The translations under genes were made by a program, and so were the position numbers. The notes beneath the pieces are model-generated. The model was given only the letters and a program-made list of their open reading frames with translations. It made no database searches and was not told where the DNA came from. 25,741 nt of DNA from a virus, in IMG/VR virus record IMGVR_UViG_3300024518_003026, positions 1-25,741 of that record. One strand, given 5' to 3'. Of this stretch, positions 7,277 to 15,444 are shown piece by piece (the first letter of the stretch is position 1; every line of letters starts with the position of its first letter).

Positions 7277-8653
7277 TTAAGTATCTAAAAATATTAGAAA
7301 TGCCTTGCCGGTAGTATCAGCTCCTGCTTCGCTTGCCTGATCTGCCCCAATGTCCCAAGTTACGTCGGTAGCATCTCTATCAACACCATCTATATCTATA
7401 TTAACACCATTTGTGGTTCCTAAGTCTACCCCTGCTTCTCTACATACTGAGTCAGTATCTAGGTGTAAATCTTCTGAACCGGCGGCCGTATTAACAAAAT
7501 CTATTTGAGCTAATGTTTTATCTTTAAGAGAGTTTGCTCCTTGGGCTTCATAGGTTGCGTTTGTTGTATCGTCTGATAAGTTGTAGTCTACGTTTGACGT
7601 TCCTGTTCCTGTATCCCAGTAGGCCCTATGCTCAGCAGCGGTGCTTGCGATAAGCAGTGATGCAATGTTGTTTTTAACATTAGCGACTTGGTTTGCATTT
7701 CCATTGAACCTAAAGCAGGTAGCCGCTTTGGTGCTGCCGCTGTTCTCACTCTCAATATTGTAAACAGTATTGTTATATATGTTTACAGTCCCAGCCCATT
7801 GGTTTATATTTATACCGCTAGCAGTGTCGTCAGATGTTTCTCTCCAATCATATATAATATTATTAAGTATACTTAGAGTATCCGAAGATGCACCTGTTGC
7901 TACGACGTGAATCGCAAAGATACCATTAGCGGTGGGACTACCAGTTCTGCTATGTAATATATTATTTCTTATAATATTATCGTCATTGGTTCCTCGTAGT
8001 ACAATACCCTTAGTGGTGTTTGTGTTAGTGAAATCTAGTTCGAACCACTCTACAATAAAATTGTCTATATTAGACTCTATAATCCCATTATCGCTTCCTG
8101 CGTAGGCAGTAGGCCTTATAACAACTCCATTGCCAGCAGTTCCGTCATGCCTATCGTCAGAATTAACAGTTAGCTTTACAGAAGCCAGACTTTGTTTGTT
8201 GGTAAACTGAACTCTTGAATCTGTAAATGCCGAATCTGCATGACACTCTCCAACAACATCATCGGTGCTTCCCCAATATGTAGGACTAGCATCATCAACC
8301 ATAGCTTCAAAAAGAGTAATTGTACTGAAAGCTCGCTTAAAAGTTCCTGCAACCGTGCTGAAAAAGCTGTCATATATATCACAGGGAGATGTAGATCCAC
8401 AACTCATCATTCCCCCGTCATCGCAAGAAAGATACTTAAGAGTGTAATCGCTGCCACTTATTGCTGTCAGAAGAAAGGTAAAAGTAGCAAAAGAGCTGGA
8501 CTCGTCTTGTGCAACGTAAATATCTCCAACCGCCACATTACCACTTGGGGTAGACGAAAAGTTTACTGTCCACGGGCCGCTACCACTACAGCTACTGGGA
8601 GTTACCGTAGATATACTTTGATTAGAACCTATACTTACAGTAGTAGTAGCCAT
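7277..8653 (-). CDS. Beta-helix virion protein (spike-like), longer paralogue
   Basis: A 458-aa protein whose ATG overlaps the stop of the fibre gene by one base (TAATG). From about 150 to 345 it shows repeating short strands with Asn ladders (NNILHSR, LSILNNIIYDW, VNIYNNTVYNI, ANVKNNIASLL), typical of right-handed parallel beta-helices in tailspikes and polysaccharide lyases. The N-terminus has a Cys-containing beta domain (SCDDGGMMSCGS). The C-terminal module (SEDLHLDTDS, VDLGTTNGV, DVTWDIGADQ) is shared with the protein at 3598-4686. Coupling to the fibre gene suggests joint assembly. Binding or cleaving a host surface glycan is the likely role, but no catalytic residues are identified. 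Confidence 0.65.
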   Translation of the reverse strand: MATTTVSIGSNQSISTVTPSSCSGSGPWTVNFSSTPSGNVAVGDIYVAQDESSSFATFTFLLTAISGSDYTLKYLSCDDGGMMSCGSTSPCDIYDSFFSTVAGTFKRAFSTITLFEAMVDDASPTYWGSTDDVVGECHADSAFTDSRVQFTNKQSLASVKLTVNSDDRHDGTAGNGVVIRPTAYAGSDNGIIESNIDNFIVEWFELDFTNTNTTKGIVLRGTNDDNIIRNNILHSRTGSPTANGIFAIHVVATGASSDTLSILNNIIYDWRETSDDTASGININQWAGTVNIYNNTVYNIESENSGSTKAATCFRFNGNANQVANVKNNIASLLIASTAAEHRAYWDTGTGTSNVDYNLSDDTTNATYEAQGANSLKDKTLAQIDFVNTAAGSEDLHLDTDSVCREAGVDLGTTNGVNIDIDGVDRDATDVTWDIGADQASEAGADTTGKAFLIFLDT

Positions 8654-11600
8654 TAAATATTCTGTCCTATAACAAATCCTTCATAATGACCTGCGGTAGT
8701 ACATATAAACCCAAAAGTGTCTGTTTTTCCACCTGTTGTGGTTAGGGTTGGGGCCGTTCCTCCCTCTGCCCACTTAACTGTGCTAAACCAAGCAGTAGTT
8801 CTACTTCCTGTTCCATCTTGAACAAGTCTTATCATAAACTTTTGTCCTGCGGTTACATTTGATAGAGACATGCTTGTTATATTGGATGTCATTACAGTGG
8901 TAAATGTGCTTGCTGTGCTTAAATCAAATGTTGGGGTTGCACTAAACGAGCCAGAAGAAATAGGAGTTAAGACCCCAGAAGTAGTAGTCGTTCCTACGGT
9001 AATATTATTAGTAGTTGTAGCGCCATGATCTGTAATCTCATCCAAGGTTACGTCTGTATTCAGCATTGCTGCCGTTACACCACCAGCTTTTACTCGTATA
9101 GCATCAGAATTTGTCTCTATGGAAGAGTCATCAACCCCAACGGCTAGACTTACACTACCTCCTAAGGCTACTGAACCACCGCCTGTTAGGGCGTCTCCTG
9201 CTGTTACGGTTAAAGAATCGTTAGCAAGCTTTGCGTTGCTTATTCCACCATCTTTAACTCTCAGTGCGTCTGTCTCTATCTCGATAGTAGAGTCGTCTAC
9301 TCCTACAGCCAAGCTTACGCTGCCTCCTAGAGACACGGAACCACCGCCTGTTAGGGCGTCTCCTGCTGTTACGGTTAAAGAATCGTTAGCAAGCTTTGCG
9401 TTGCTTATTCCACCATCTTTAACTCTCAGTGCGTCTGTCTCTATCTCGATAGTAGAGTCGTCTACTCCTACAGCCAAGCTTACGCTGCCTCCTAGAGACA
9501 CGGAACCACCACCTGTTAGGGCGTCTCCTGCTGTTACGGTAAGAGAACTGTTTTCAAGGTCAGTGTTAGTTACAGTTCCGTCAACAATCATACTGCTGTC
9601 AATACCGCTTACATTAAACTCAGTCCCAACGAGAAGCAGTCCGGTTCCATCACTATACGTTGTATTGGCGTCAGTGCTAGTAACCGTCACTGTATTGTCA
9701 CTTGTATTGTATGCTACAGTTGTTGCTCCAGCCCCAGTAAATTTAACTTGATCTGTAGTGCTAATGCTTTCTGAGTTAGTGCCATCGGTAATTGTCCAAT
9801 AGTCATAATTGTCTTTACCATCTATATTAGTTTGTAAAGTTCCAGACAATCCTGATATGGCATAAGGGGTTACTGCAAATCCGGACCCGTAAGGAGAAAT
9901 AGTATTGGTAAGCTGAACAATGCCGCTGCCAGTAATAGTTGAGCCTGATATGTTGAAAGTCGTGGAAGGATCTAGATTCAATCCTGTTCCGGGAGCATAT
10001 TGGGTATTATTATCTGTGCTCGTTATTGTTAATGTATTGTTAGCTGTATTGTATGATGTTGTTGTTGCCCCACCACCGACGAAGCTAACTTGATCACTGC
10101 CACTAATATTTTCTGAGGTAGAACCATCTGAAACATTCCAATATTGATAGCCAGCTGATGTAAGAGCCCCAGAAATATCATATACTGCGTTAGGAGTAAT
10201 CGCCTTATCTACAACGCCATCTTCAGCAGAGTCTTGGAGCTGAACAACTCCCTTGACAGAAGTAGTTGCGTCTATTCCGGTTATTGTCCCTGTGCCTCCT
10301 AGAGTTATGGTTCCACCTCCTTGAAGTCCATTCTCTGTGTTGACGGTGATAGAGCTGTCGGCAAGGGCCATGCCGGTGACATTAAACTCAGTCCCATCGA
10401 GCTCTAGTCCATCTCCAGCGGTATATGTTGTATTGGCGTCAGTGCTAGTAACCGTCACTGTATTGTCACTTGTATTGTATGCTACAGTTGTTGCTCCAGC
10501 CCCAGTAAACTTAACAGTGTCTGTGCCGCTGATATCTTCTGAGTTAGAGCCATCAGTGATAGTCCAGTGACCATAGCCAGTCTCTGCTACATAACCCCTT
10601 ACATAATCCCTAACCCCTGATGGAGTAGCCGCTGTAGTTGGGTCAGCTCCAGATATATCATGATCTAAGTAGGTCATGCCGAAGACGCCCGTTTCGGCTG
10701 TTTTTCCATTTATAGTATAAGGGCTTTCAGTTCCACTTATTTCTATACCAGAACCTCCAAGATATATAGTGTCAGTGCCACTAATGGAGAACGTTGTTCC
10801 ATCCATCAACACGGACGCGTTTCCAACTCCTGTCCATGTTACTGTTTCATTGTCAATTACGTCATTGGTTGTTAGTCCGTCGGTCGCTATCCATTTTGAG
10901 TATGCAGTGCCCTCTATTCCGCTAACAGTATAATATACATTATCAATTCCGGTGCGCATTATAACATCAACGGAACCTACCCCTGTAATCCATACTCCTT
11001 TAAGGCTCTCAACCACATGGTTCTCTATGGGGTTATTTCCAGTATCGTATCCTTTAGCATACCACCCTTCATAGATCGCTGGGGATGATACTGTGATTAC
11101 TCTGCCTTCCTTACAAACAGTAGTGCTTCCGTCTCCTTGAATTGTTACGGCATCCTCTTTTTGTACGTTTACGGGGCCATCGCCACATGACCCATCCGTC
11201 TGTAATATCCAATGCGAGTATTCGTCTCCTGATAACATTACTCCCGTTACCTCAATAGAGGTAGCCAGACCACAGCTAACTTGTATGCCAGTTCCACCAC
11301 TAATAGTTACATTTGTACCGCTGGGAACATCAGTCCCACATAAGTTCCAAGCATAAACGGTGTCTGTGTCTTCTCCGCTAATTGTATAGGTGTTACCGTC
11401 CAGAGTAACGTCTGTGTTACCTCCTCCTTCTAGCGTCACAGTGTTGGTGCTGTTTATATTAGTTGTGGTAGAGCCGTCTGAGGCTGTCCAATAATTATAA
11501 GACCCTCCTCCTGCCCCTCCGATCCCTGTAGTTGCTCCCCAGCCTAGCCCAGTAACATGCCCATATTCATCTACTTGCACTTTTGTTAGGAAATTGTTGG

Positions 11601-13176
11601 GACTTAAGGAAAATCCTCCGGGACCCAGAGCAGAAGTATCATCATGGGTGACCACGAATTTATCTGGAGTTCCAGTGCCGAGATTCACAGAAATTCCTGA
11701 AGTTCCAGAAATTGCCAGAGAAGATCCTTGAGAAACTGTTATTCCTGTTGGCAACCCTTCTGATCCAGATGAAGCACCATACACGCCTGTTGCTTGCCAA
11801 GTATAAATATTGTTTGTTATCTGTGTTTGTAAGTGTCCAGATACTCCAGTTACATATCCTGTCGTAGCATATGAAGATAAGTCTTGGTCTGTTCCGCTTA
11901 CTGTGAATATATTAGGACTACCGCTTATAAAACCGACAGTCGTGTTACCTGCTCCGGTAACTTTTACATCATCGCCGGTGCCAATGTCAGACGTATTGGA
12001 CCCATCTGTAGCAGTCCAACCGGCATATCCCGCAGCTGCAGACGGAGTGTTTATTGTTAGGGTGTTACTTCCAGCGCTATATGCTACGGTTGTTGCTCCG
12101 CTTCCAGTAACTTTGACTTGGGAGGTTGTTGTAATGTCTTCCGAGGTACCTCCATCTGTTATTGTCCAGTATTGGTAATTGTCTTTTCCTGTGGCAATAC
12201 CTGAGACTATCGCTATGTCTACGGCATTGGTTGCTCCGGTAGCTGCAATATTAGTCGCATTCGTAACAGTTAGTCCTGAAACGGTGGAGATGTCTGAGGA
12301 GTTGGAAGAAACTAATCCAGACAGATTAGAAATATCTGTGTCGTTGGAGGATATATTGGACGTGTTCGTGGAGACAAGTCCAGACAGGTTGGAAATGTCT
12401 GTGTCGTTGGAGGATATGTTCGATGCGTTCGTTACTGTCAGTCCCGAAACTATAACAATATCCGCAGCATTTGTGGCTCCTGTACTGGCGATATTTGTTG
12501 TATTGGTGACTGTCAGGCCAGAAACAATGGATATCTCTCCGTCATTGCTTGTTATTTGGGTCTGAAGAGCCCCAGAAGCGTTGCCTACGTAAGTTACTGT
12601 GGCATACGAAGATAAGTCTTGATCAGTTCCGCTAACGGTAACAACGGAAGGAGAGCCGCTAATCATGGAAACTGTTGTATTCCCAGCTCCTGTTATACGA
12701 ACAGCGCCAGAATTAGAGATATTAGAATTAACACCACCATCAGATATCGTCCAGAGGTCGTAGCTGGAGGAGGAGGAGGTTGATGCCGTGGTCTGAATAG
12801 TGCCGTCATTGAACTTAACACCCGTAGCTCCCACTACAAGGCCAGTAATGTTTACATTGTTTTCAGAATCAGCAAAAACAGCTTTCTCTGCTGGGTAGGT
12901 TACAAAAACAAGACCGCTACCACCTAAACTAACAGCGCTATCAGCATTGCTGCTAGATAAAATTGTATCTCTCGATAAGGTTCCAGCGTTATATGTTCCT
13001 ATTCCTACTTCCCATTTTGAAGGAGATTCTTCTATAGCATAATAGGTTTGAGTGCCATTGCCAAGAACAGAAAAGTCTTGAAATCCGCTGGCTGAATAGG
13101 AAACATCTAGGGATACCGTTCCGGCACCTGTGGTGTTAGTTCCCTGTTTTATCCTGTCTTTTATGCTGATTGCCAC
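8653..13176 (-). CDS. Large repetitive fibre protein
   Basis: A 1507-aa fibre. The GTG at 13174-13176 is preferred over an ATG five codons earlier: GGGAG lies 8 bases before the GTG, and the resulting start VAISIKDRIKQGTNTTG matches the usual MAIxxKDRxK opening of such fibres. About ten copies of a 45-50 residue module follow a WTxTDG...VxxTGxGxTTV pattern. Near the N-terminal third there is a coiled-coil-like tract with repeats of SSNDTDISNLSG. Towards the C-terminus are near-identical 55-residue repeats (SLTVTAGDALTGGGSVSLGG), then a tip-like domain ending TAGHYEGFVIGQNI. It is probably a trimeric host-recognition fibre. It lies directly after the capsid gene and its terminator, so a head-attached fibre is also possible. 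Confidence 0.75.
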   Translation of the reverse strand: MAISIKDRIKQGTNTTGAGTVSLDVSYSASGFQDFSVLGNGTQTYYAIEESPSKWEVGIGTYNAGTLSRDTILSSSNADSAVSLGGSGLVFVTYPAEKAVFADSENNVNITGLVVGATGVKFNDGTIQTTASTSSSSSYDLWTISDGGVNSNISNSGAVRITGAGNTTVSMISGSPSVVTVSGTDQDLSSYATVTYVGNASGALQTQITSNDGEISIVSGLTVTNTTNIASTGATNAADIVIVSGLTVTNASNISSNDTDISNLSGLVSTNTSNISSNDTDISNLSGLVSSNSSDISTVSGLTVTNATNIAATGATNAVDIAIVSGIATGKDNYQYWTITDGGTSEDITTTSQVKVTGSGATTVAYSAGSNTLTINTPSAAAGYAGWTATDGSNTSDIGTGDDVKVTGAGNTTVGFISGSPNIFTVSGTDQDLSSYATTGYVTGVSGHLQTQITNNIYTWQATGVYGASSGSEGLPTGITVSQGSSLAISGTSGISVNLGTGTPDKFVVTHDDTSALGPGGFSLSPNNFLTKVQVDEYGHVTGLGWGATTGIGGAGGGSYNYWTASDGSTTTNINSTNTVTLEGGGNTDVTLDGNTYTISGEDTDTVYAWNLCGTDVPSGTNVTISGGTGIQVSCGLATSIEVTGVMLSGDEYSHWILQTDGSCGDGPVNVQKEDAVTIQGDGSTTVCKEGRVITVSSPAIYEGWYAKGYDTGNNPIENHVVESLKGVWITGVGSVDVIMRTGIDNVYYTVSGIEGTAYSKWIATDGLTTNDVIDNETVTWTGVGNASVLMDGTTFSISGTDTIYLGGSGIEISGTESPYTINGKTAETGVFGMTYLDHDISGADPTTAATPSGVRDYVRGYVAETGYGHWTITDGSNSEDISGTDTVKFTGAGATTVAYNTSDNTVTVTSTDANTTYTAGDGLELDGTEFNVTGMALADSSITVNTENGLQGGGTITLGGTGTITGIDATTSVKGVVQLQDSAEDGVVDKAITPNAVYDISGALTSAGYQYWNVSDGSTSENISGSDQVSFVGGGATTTSYNTANNTLTITSTDNNTQYAPGTGLNLDPSTTFNISGSTITGSGIVQLTNTISPYGSGFAVTPYAISGLSGTLQTNIDGKDNYDYWTITDGTNSESISTTDQVKFTGAGATTVAYNTSDNTVTVTSTDANTTYSDGTGLLLVGTEFNVSGIDSSMIVDGTVTNTDLENSSLTVTAGDALTGGGSVSLGGSVSLAVGVDDSTIEIETDALRVKDGGISNAKLANDSLTVTAGDALTGGGSVSLGGSVSLAVGVDDSTIEIETDALRVKDGGISNAKLANDSLTVTAGDALTGGGSVALGGSVSLAVGVDDSSIETNSDAIRVKAGGVTAAMLNTDVTLDEITDHGATTTNNITVGTTTTSGVLTPISSGSFSATPTFDLSTASTFTTVMTSNITSMSLSNVTAGQKFMIRLVQDGTGSRTTAWFSTVKWAEGGTAPTLTTTGGKTDTFGFICTTAGHYEGFVIGQNI
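9182..9543 (-). repeat. 165-bp tandem repeat inside the fibre gene
   Basis: Two units (9182-9346 and 9347-9511) read as identical except at the last base, and a third partial unit follows (9512 to about 9543). A diverged copy lies at about 9119-9181. The unit is 55 codons, so copy-number change keeps the frame. Identity at synonymous sites points to recent duplication or ongoing recombination. Confidence 0.9.
9659..9741 (-). repeat. 83-bp exact direct repeat, copy A, in fibre gene
   Basis: By eye this 83-bp stretch is identical to 10427-10509, 768 bases (256 codons) away. It encodes the VKFTGAGATTVAYNTSDNTV part of the fibre module. In-frame spacing means recombination between copies would delete or add whole modules. 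Confidence 0.85.
10427..10509 (-). repeat. 83-bp exact direct repeat, copy B, in fibre gene
   Basis: Second copy of the repeat at 9659-9741; the neighbouring third module (about 10050) is more diverged. Confidence 0.85.
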
Positions 13177-13198
13177 AATAGAGACTCCCATTATTTAA

Positions 13199-13244
13199 CA
13201 AAAAAAGCCGCCCCCAGCAACGCCAAGGTCACTAAAGGCGACTT
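13199..13244 (-). terminator. Terminator after major capsid gene
   Basis: On the minus strand AAGTCGCC (13237-13244) pairs with GGCGGCTT (13205-13212, one G-T wobble) across a 24-base loop, then a run of seven T (13200-13206). The gap from the capsid stop is about 25 bases. Probably partial, since no clear promoter is seen between it and the fibre gene. Confidence 0.75.
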
Positions 13245-13261
13245 GTTATAAACTCAAGTCG
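13239..13261 (-). promoter_or_regulatory. Alternative hairpin overlapping the capsid terminator
   Basis: CGACTTG (13255-13261 read on the minus strand) pairs perfectly with CAAGTCG (13239-13245) around a 9-base loop. Its 3' arm reuses most of the 5' arm of the terminator stem (13237-13244), so the two hairpins cannot form together. It could act as an anti-terminator or a 3'-end stabiliser; this is inference. Confidence 0.45.
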
Positions 13262-13269
13262 AGATTCTC

Positions 13270-14274
13270 TTAGAATGCACCAAGAAGAGCTCGTCTGTTG
13301 TCGAGAACAGCGAAGCCGTGCTCTGCCCAACCGTACATGCCAGCGCGTCTCTGACGATGAAGGGTATCATCTTCGAAGATCTGCACTTCTTGTCGTACAG
13401 GCATAACAAAACTATCGTTGCTTGATAAGTCAAGACCTACTACGATCTCTTTCTTAGAGCCCGGAAGGGTTCCGGCAAGATCACTAGTGTAGTAGTTTTG
13501 ATACTCTTGACCTTCGCCAAGCTCATCAATGTCATGAAGATTTACTTGGAAGATTCTAGTCAAAAGACCACCTTCTTTAGTAATCAGGTCACGACGTGTG
13601 ATATCATCAACTTCATCTACGCCCCAATTTCGAATGTCTTCAAGACCTTCTGGACTGAGGAAGAGGTCTGTCATTTGACCACGATTAATAGACGAGCTAT
13701 TACCGCCACCATTACGTCTCATGATAGTTTTCATGAGAGAGACAAGTCTCTTACTGAAGTATCCTGCCGTTGCGTCGGCATCGTATACCAAGATGTTACG
13801 ATCAACACCAGCACTGATAATTGTGTGCCAGCCGTCGTCGTTCATCTTCTTAACAAATTGACCTTGAAGAACGTCCATTGCACGTCCAACAACATCCCAA
13901 CGGGCGTCACGGGCATATTTCAACAAAAAGTCGATAGATGCACCAACGTCATAAGTTGGAACCATTACATAGTCACCCTCAACGTGTCGTTCAGGAATTC
14001 TACCATGGTTGGGGATAGTATAGGCTACGAAATCGCTTTCTGTGCCGGGAGCAAGAAGATCCAAAGGAAATTCAGCACTTGCACCGGGCCCTAGACGTAC
14101 AGCTTCGTAGATACCATCGAGAATATCGCCACTCATAACTCCTTTTCGAAGAGGAAGCTCAAGAGCTTTGGCAAGTTCTGCCGTTGCTCCTAAAGATTCT
14201 TCTTTGACCAATGAACCGGCTTGGCGTAAGACCTGATCCATTTCAGGAGTGGGATCGAATAACTTTCTAGTCAT
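13270..14274 (-). CDS. Major capsid protein
   Basis: A 334-aa protein with AAGGAGAA upstream of its ATG. Order (protease-scaffold, decoration protein, this gene, terminator) and length fit an HK97-fold major capsid protein. Visible features are a helical N-terminus (LFDPTPEMDQVLRQAGSL), a Gly/Pro-rich loop (RLGPGASAEFPLDLL), a long helix around LLKYARDARWDVVGRAMDVL, and a C-terminal beta/helix end with VRQEVQIFEDDTLHRQRRAGMYGW near 299-322, typical of the capsid P-domain end. It assembles the head shell, probably with the protein at 14289-14732. Codon and start signals are consistent with high expression. Assigned by pattern and order. Confidence 0.8.
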   Translation of the reverse strand: MTRKLFDPTPEMDQVLRQAGSLVKEESLGATAELAKALELPLRKGVMSGDILDGIYEAVRLGPGASAEFPLDLLAPGTESDFVAYTIPNHGRIPERHVEGDYVMVPTYDVGASIDFLLKYARDARWDVVGRAMDVLQGQFVKKMNDDGWHTIISAGVDRNILVYDADATAGYFSKRLVSLMKTIMRRNGGGNSSSINRGQMTDLFLSPEGLEDIRNWGVDEVDDITRRDLITKEGGLLTRIFQVNLHDIDELGEGQEYQNYYTSDLAGTLPGSKKEIVVGLDLSSNDSFVMPVRQEVQIFEDDTLHRQRRAGMYGWAEHGFAVLDNRRALLGAF

Positions 14275-14288
14275 TACTTTCTTCTCCT

Positions 14289-14732
14289 TTAAACGATGTT
14301 AATTTCTACTTTAGCATAATCGTCCGCGTCTTTTTTAGAAAGAAAGCGTCCAATCTGTTGGCTTCCAGCAGATGAAGTAATTGCGCCCGAACTATCAAAG
14401 TAGGCTTTTGCTCCAGCTGCTGGCGTACCAGCTACATTATCAGTTACAACTGTGCCTCGACGTAACAAAAGAACTTTACTTCCCTTTTGTACTTCGTCTT
14501 TAGCAAAGTTAATATGTTGACGTGTTAAGTCTAAACTTACAACGTCATTTAAGAGCAATCCAGCAGCCAGATCTCCCGTACCAGTGGCTACAATAACCAA
14601 GGCTGAGGAATCGTCCATACTTGCTCCAGAACCTTCGGTACTGTGGGTTACAATTTGCCCCCGAGTGCCGATTTCGTTCATGAAGAAACTAAGGTCTGTG
14701 AGATGCTCGACTCTATCAGGTTTAAGTGCCAT
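14289..14732 (-). CDS. Head decoration/stabilising protein
   Basis: A 147-aa protein immediately upstream of the major capsid gene, the usual place of a gpD-like decoration gene. Its C-terminal half shows a beta-barrel-like pattern: KGSKVLLLRRGTVV, PAAGAKAYFDSSGAITS, QQIGRFLSKKDADDYAKVEINIV, which resembles DUF2190/decoration proteins that bind the outside of the capsid after expansion. The first 45 residues look like a separate N-terminal arm. It has a GGAGAT ribosome binding site. No enzyme motifs. Confidence 0.65.
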   Translation of the reverse strand: MALKPDRVEHLTDLSFFMNEIGTRGQIVTHSTEGSGASMDDSSALVIVATGTGDLAAGLLLNDVVSLDLTRQHINFAKDEVQKGSKVLLLRRGTVVTDNVAGTPAAGAKAYFDSSGAITSSAGSQQIGRFLSKKDADDYAKVEINIV

Positions 14733-14745
14733 CTAGAAATCTCCT

Positions 14746-15444
14746 TTACTCATTAGTGTGATTAAAAACATAAGAATCAACCCAATTGCGAAGACTGGCA
14801 CGGGTATGTTCTGATTCATCTACTTCTTCATCGGAAGCAACTGAAAGATCAGCCTCTTCTTCTACGGAAGCAGTTTCTAGAACTTCTTCGGCCAACTCTT
14901 CAGCTTCTGCCTCAGCTTCTTCAGACTCTTCAGCTTCTGCTGCTTCATCTGCGTCTTCGGCTTCGTCACTACCTTCTTCTGCTTCAGCTTCATCAGCTTC
15001 AACAACTTCTGGTTTGACGCTAGCAATAGTAGCTACAACTTCGCTAAACTGCTCATCGGTAAGAGATGCAAAAGTTTCAAGCTTAGCTTCAACCTGATCT
15101 TCAGCAATACCTGCTTCGATTAAGGCGGCGGCTCTCGCGTTTCGCTTTTCCTTCTCTTCCATTTCTGCGATTGCGGCTTCTGCTGCGTCTTTAGCTTCAG
15201 TCAACTCAGTAATTGTAGCTTCTAGAGCCCCAATTTTTTCTGCGTCTTCTTTAGCTGCTTCTTCAGCTTGTGCCACGGTTTCACCCAAAGTTTCAACCAT
15301 CTGATTTAACTCAGCGGCCTCAACTTCAAGTTTTTCGACGTTAGCCTTGGAAACTTTATCGGTTAGCTCTTTAATTTCTGCTTTTGATACAGAAAGAGCT
15401 TCCTTAAGTTCCTTGACTTGTTCGTTCAAGAAATCGCTTGTCAT
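14746..15444 (-). CDS. Nested scaffold protein from internal in-frame start
   Basis: Inside the protease-scaffold gene an in-frame ATG (codon 293) is preceded by GAGGAG with 6 bases spacing, as strong as the best gene starts here. It opens MTSDFLNEQVKELKEALSVS, exactly at the boundary between protease domain and coiled coil. The 232-aa product would be the scaffold alone, as lambda Nu3 is made from within gene C. The GAGGAG also encodes two Glu, so chance is possible. Confidence 0.6.
   Translation of the reverse strand: MTSDFLNEQVKELKEALSVSKAEIKELTDKVSKANVEKLEVEAAELNQMVETLGETVAQAEEAAKEDAEKIGALEATITELTEAKDAAEAAIAEMEEKEKRNARAAALIEAGIAEDQVEAKLETFASLTDEQFSEVVATIASVKPEVVEADEAEAEEGSDEAEDADEAAEAEESEEAEAEAEELAEEVLETASVEEEADLSVASDEEVDESEHTRASLRNWVDSYVFNHTNE

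Noticed and set aside
9119-9751. Long plus-strand open frame (210 aa) opposite the fibre gene
   Set aside because: It is antisense to the repetitive fibre, built from the complement of its repeats, with low-complexity Pro/Ser/Thr composition and no ribosome site.
13498-14094. Plus-strand open frame of 198 aa opposite the major capsid gene
   Set aside because: Antisense to a confidently placed gene; no ribosome site or domain.
14786-15097. Plus-strand Ser/Ala-rich open frame opposite the acidic scaffold tail
   Set aside because: It is the complement of Glu/Ala codons, which automatically gives Ser-rich frames without stops.
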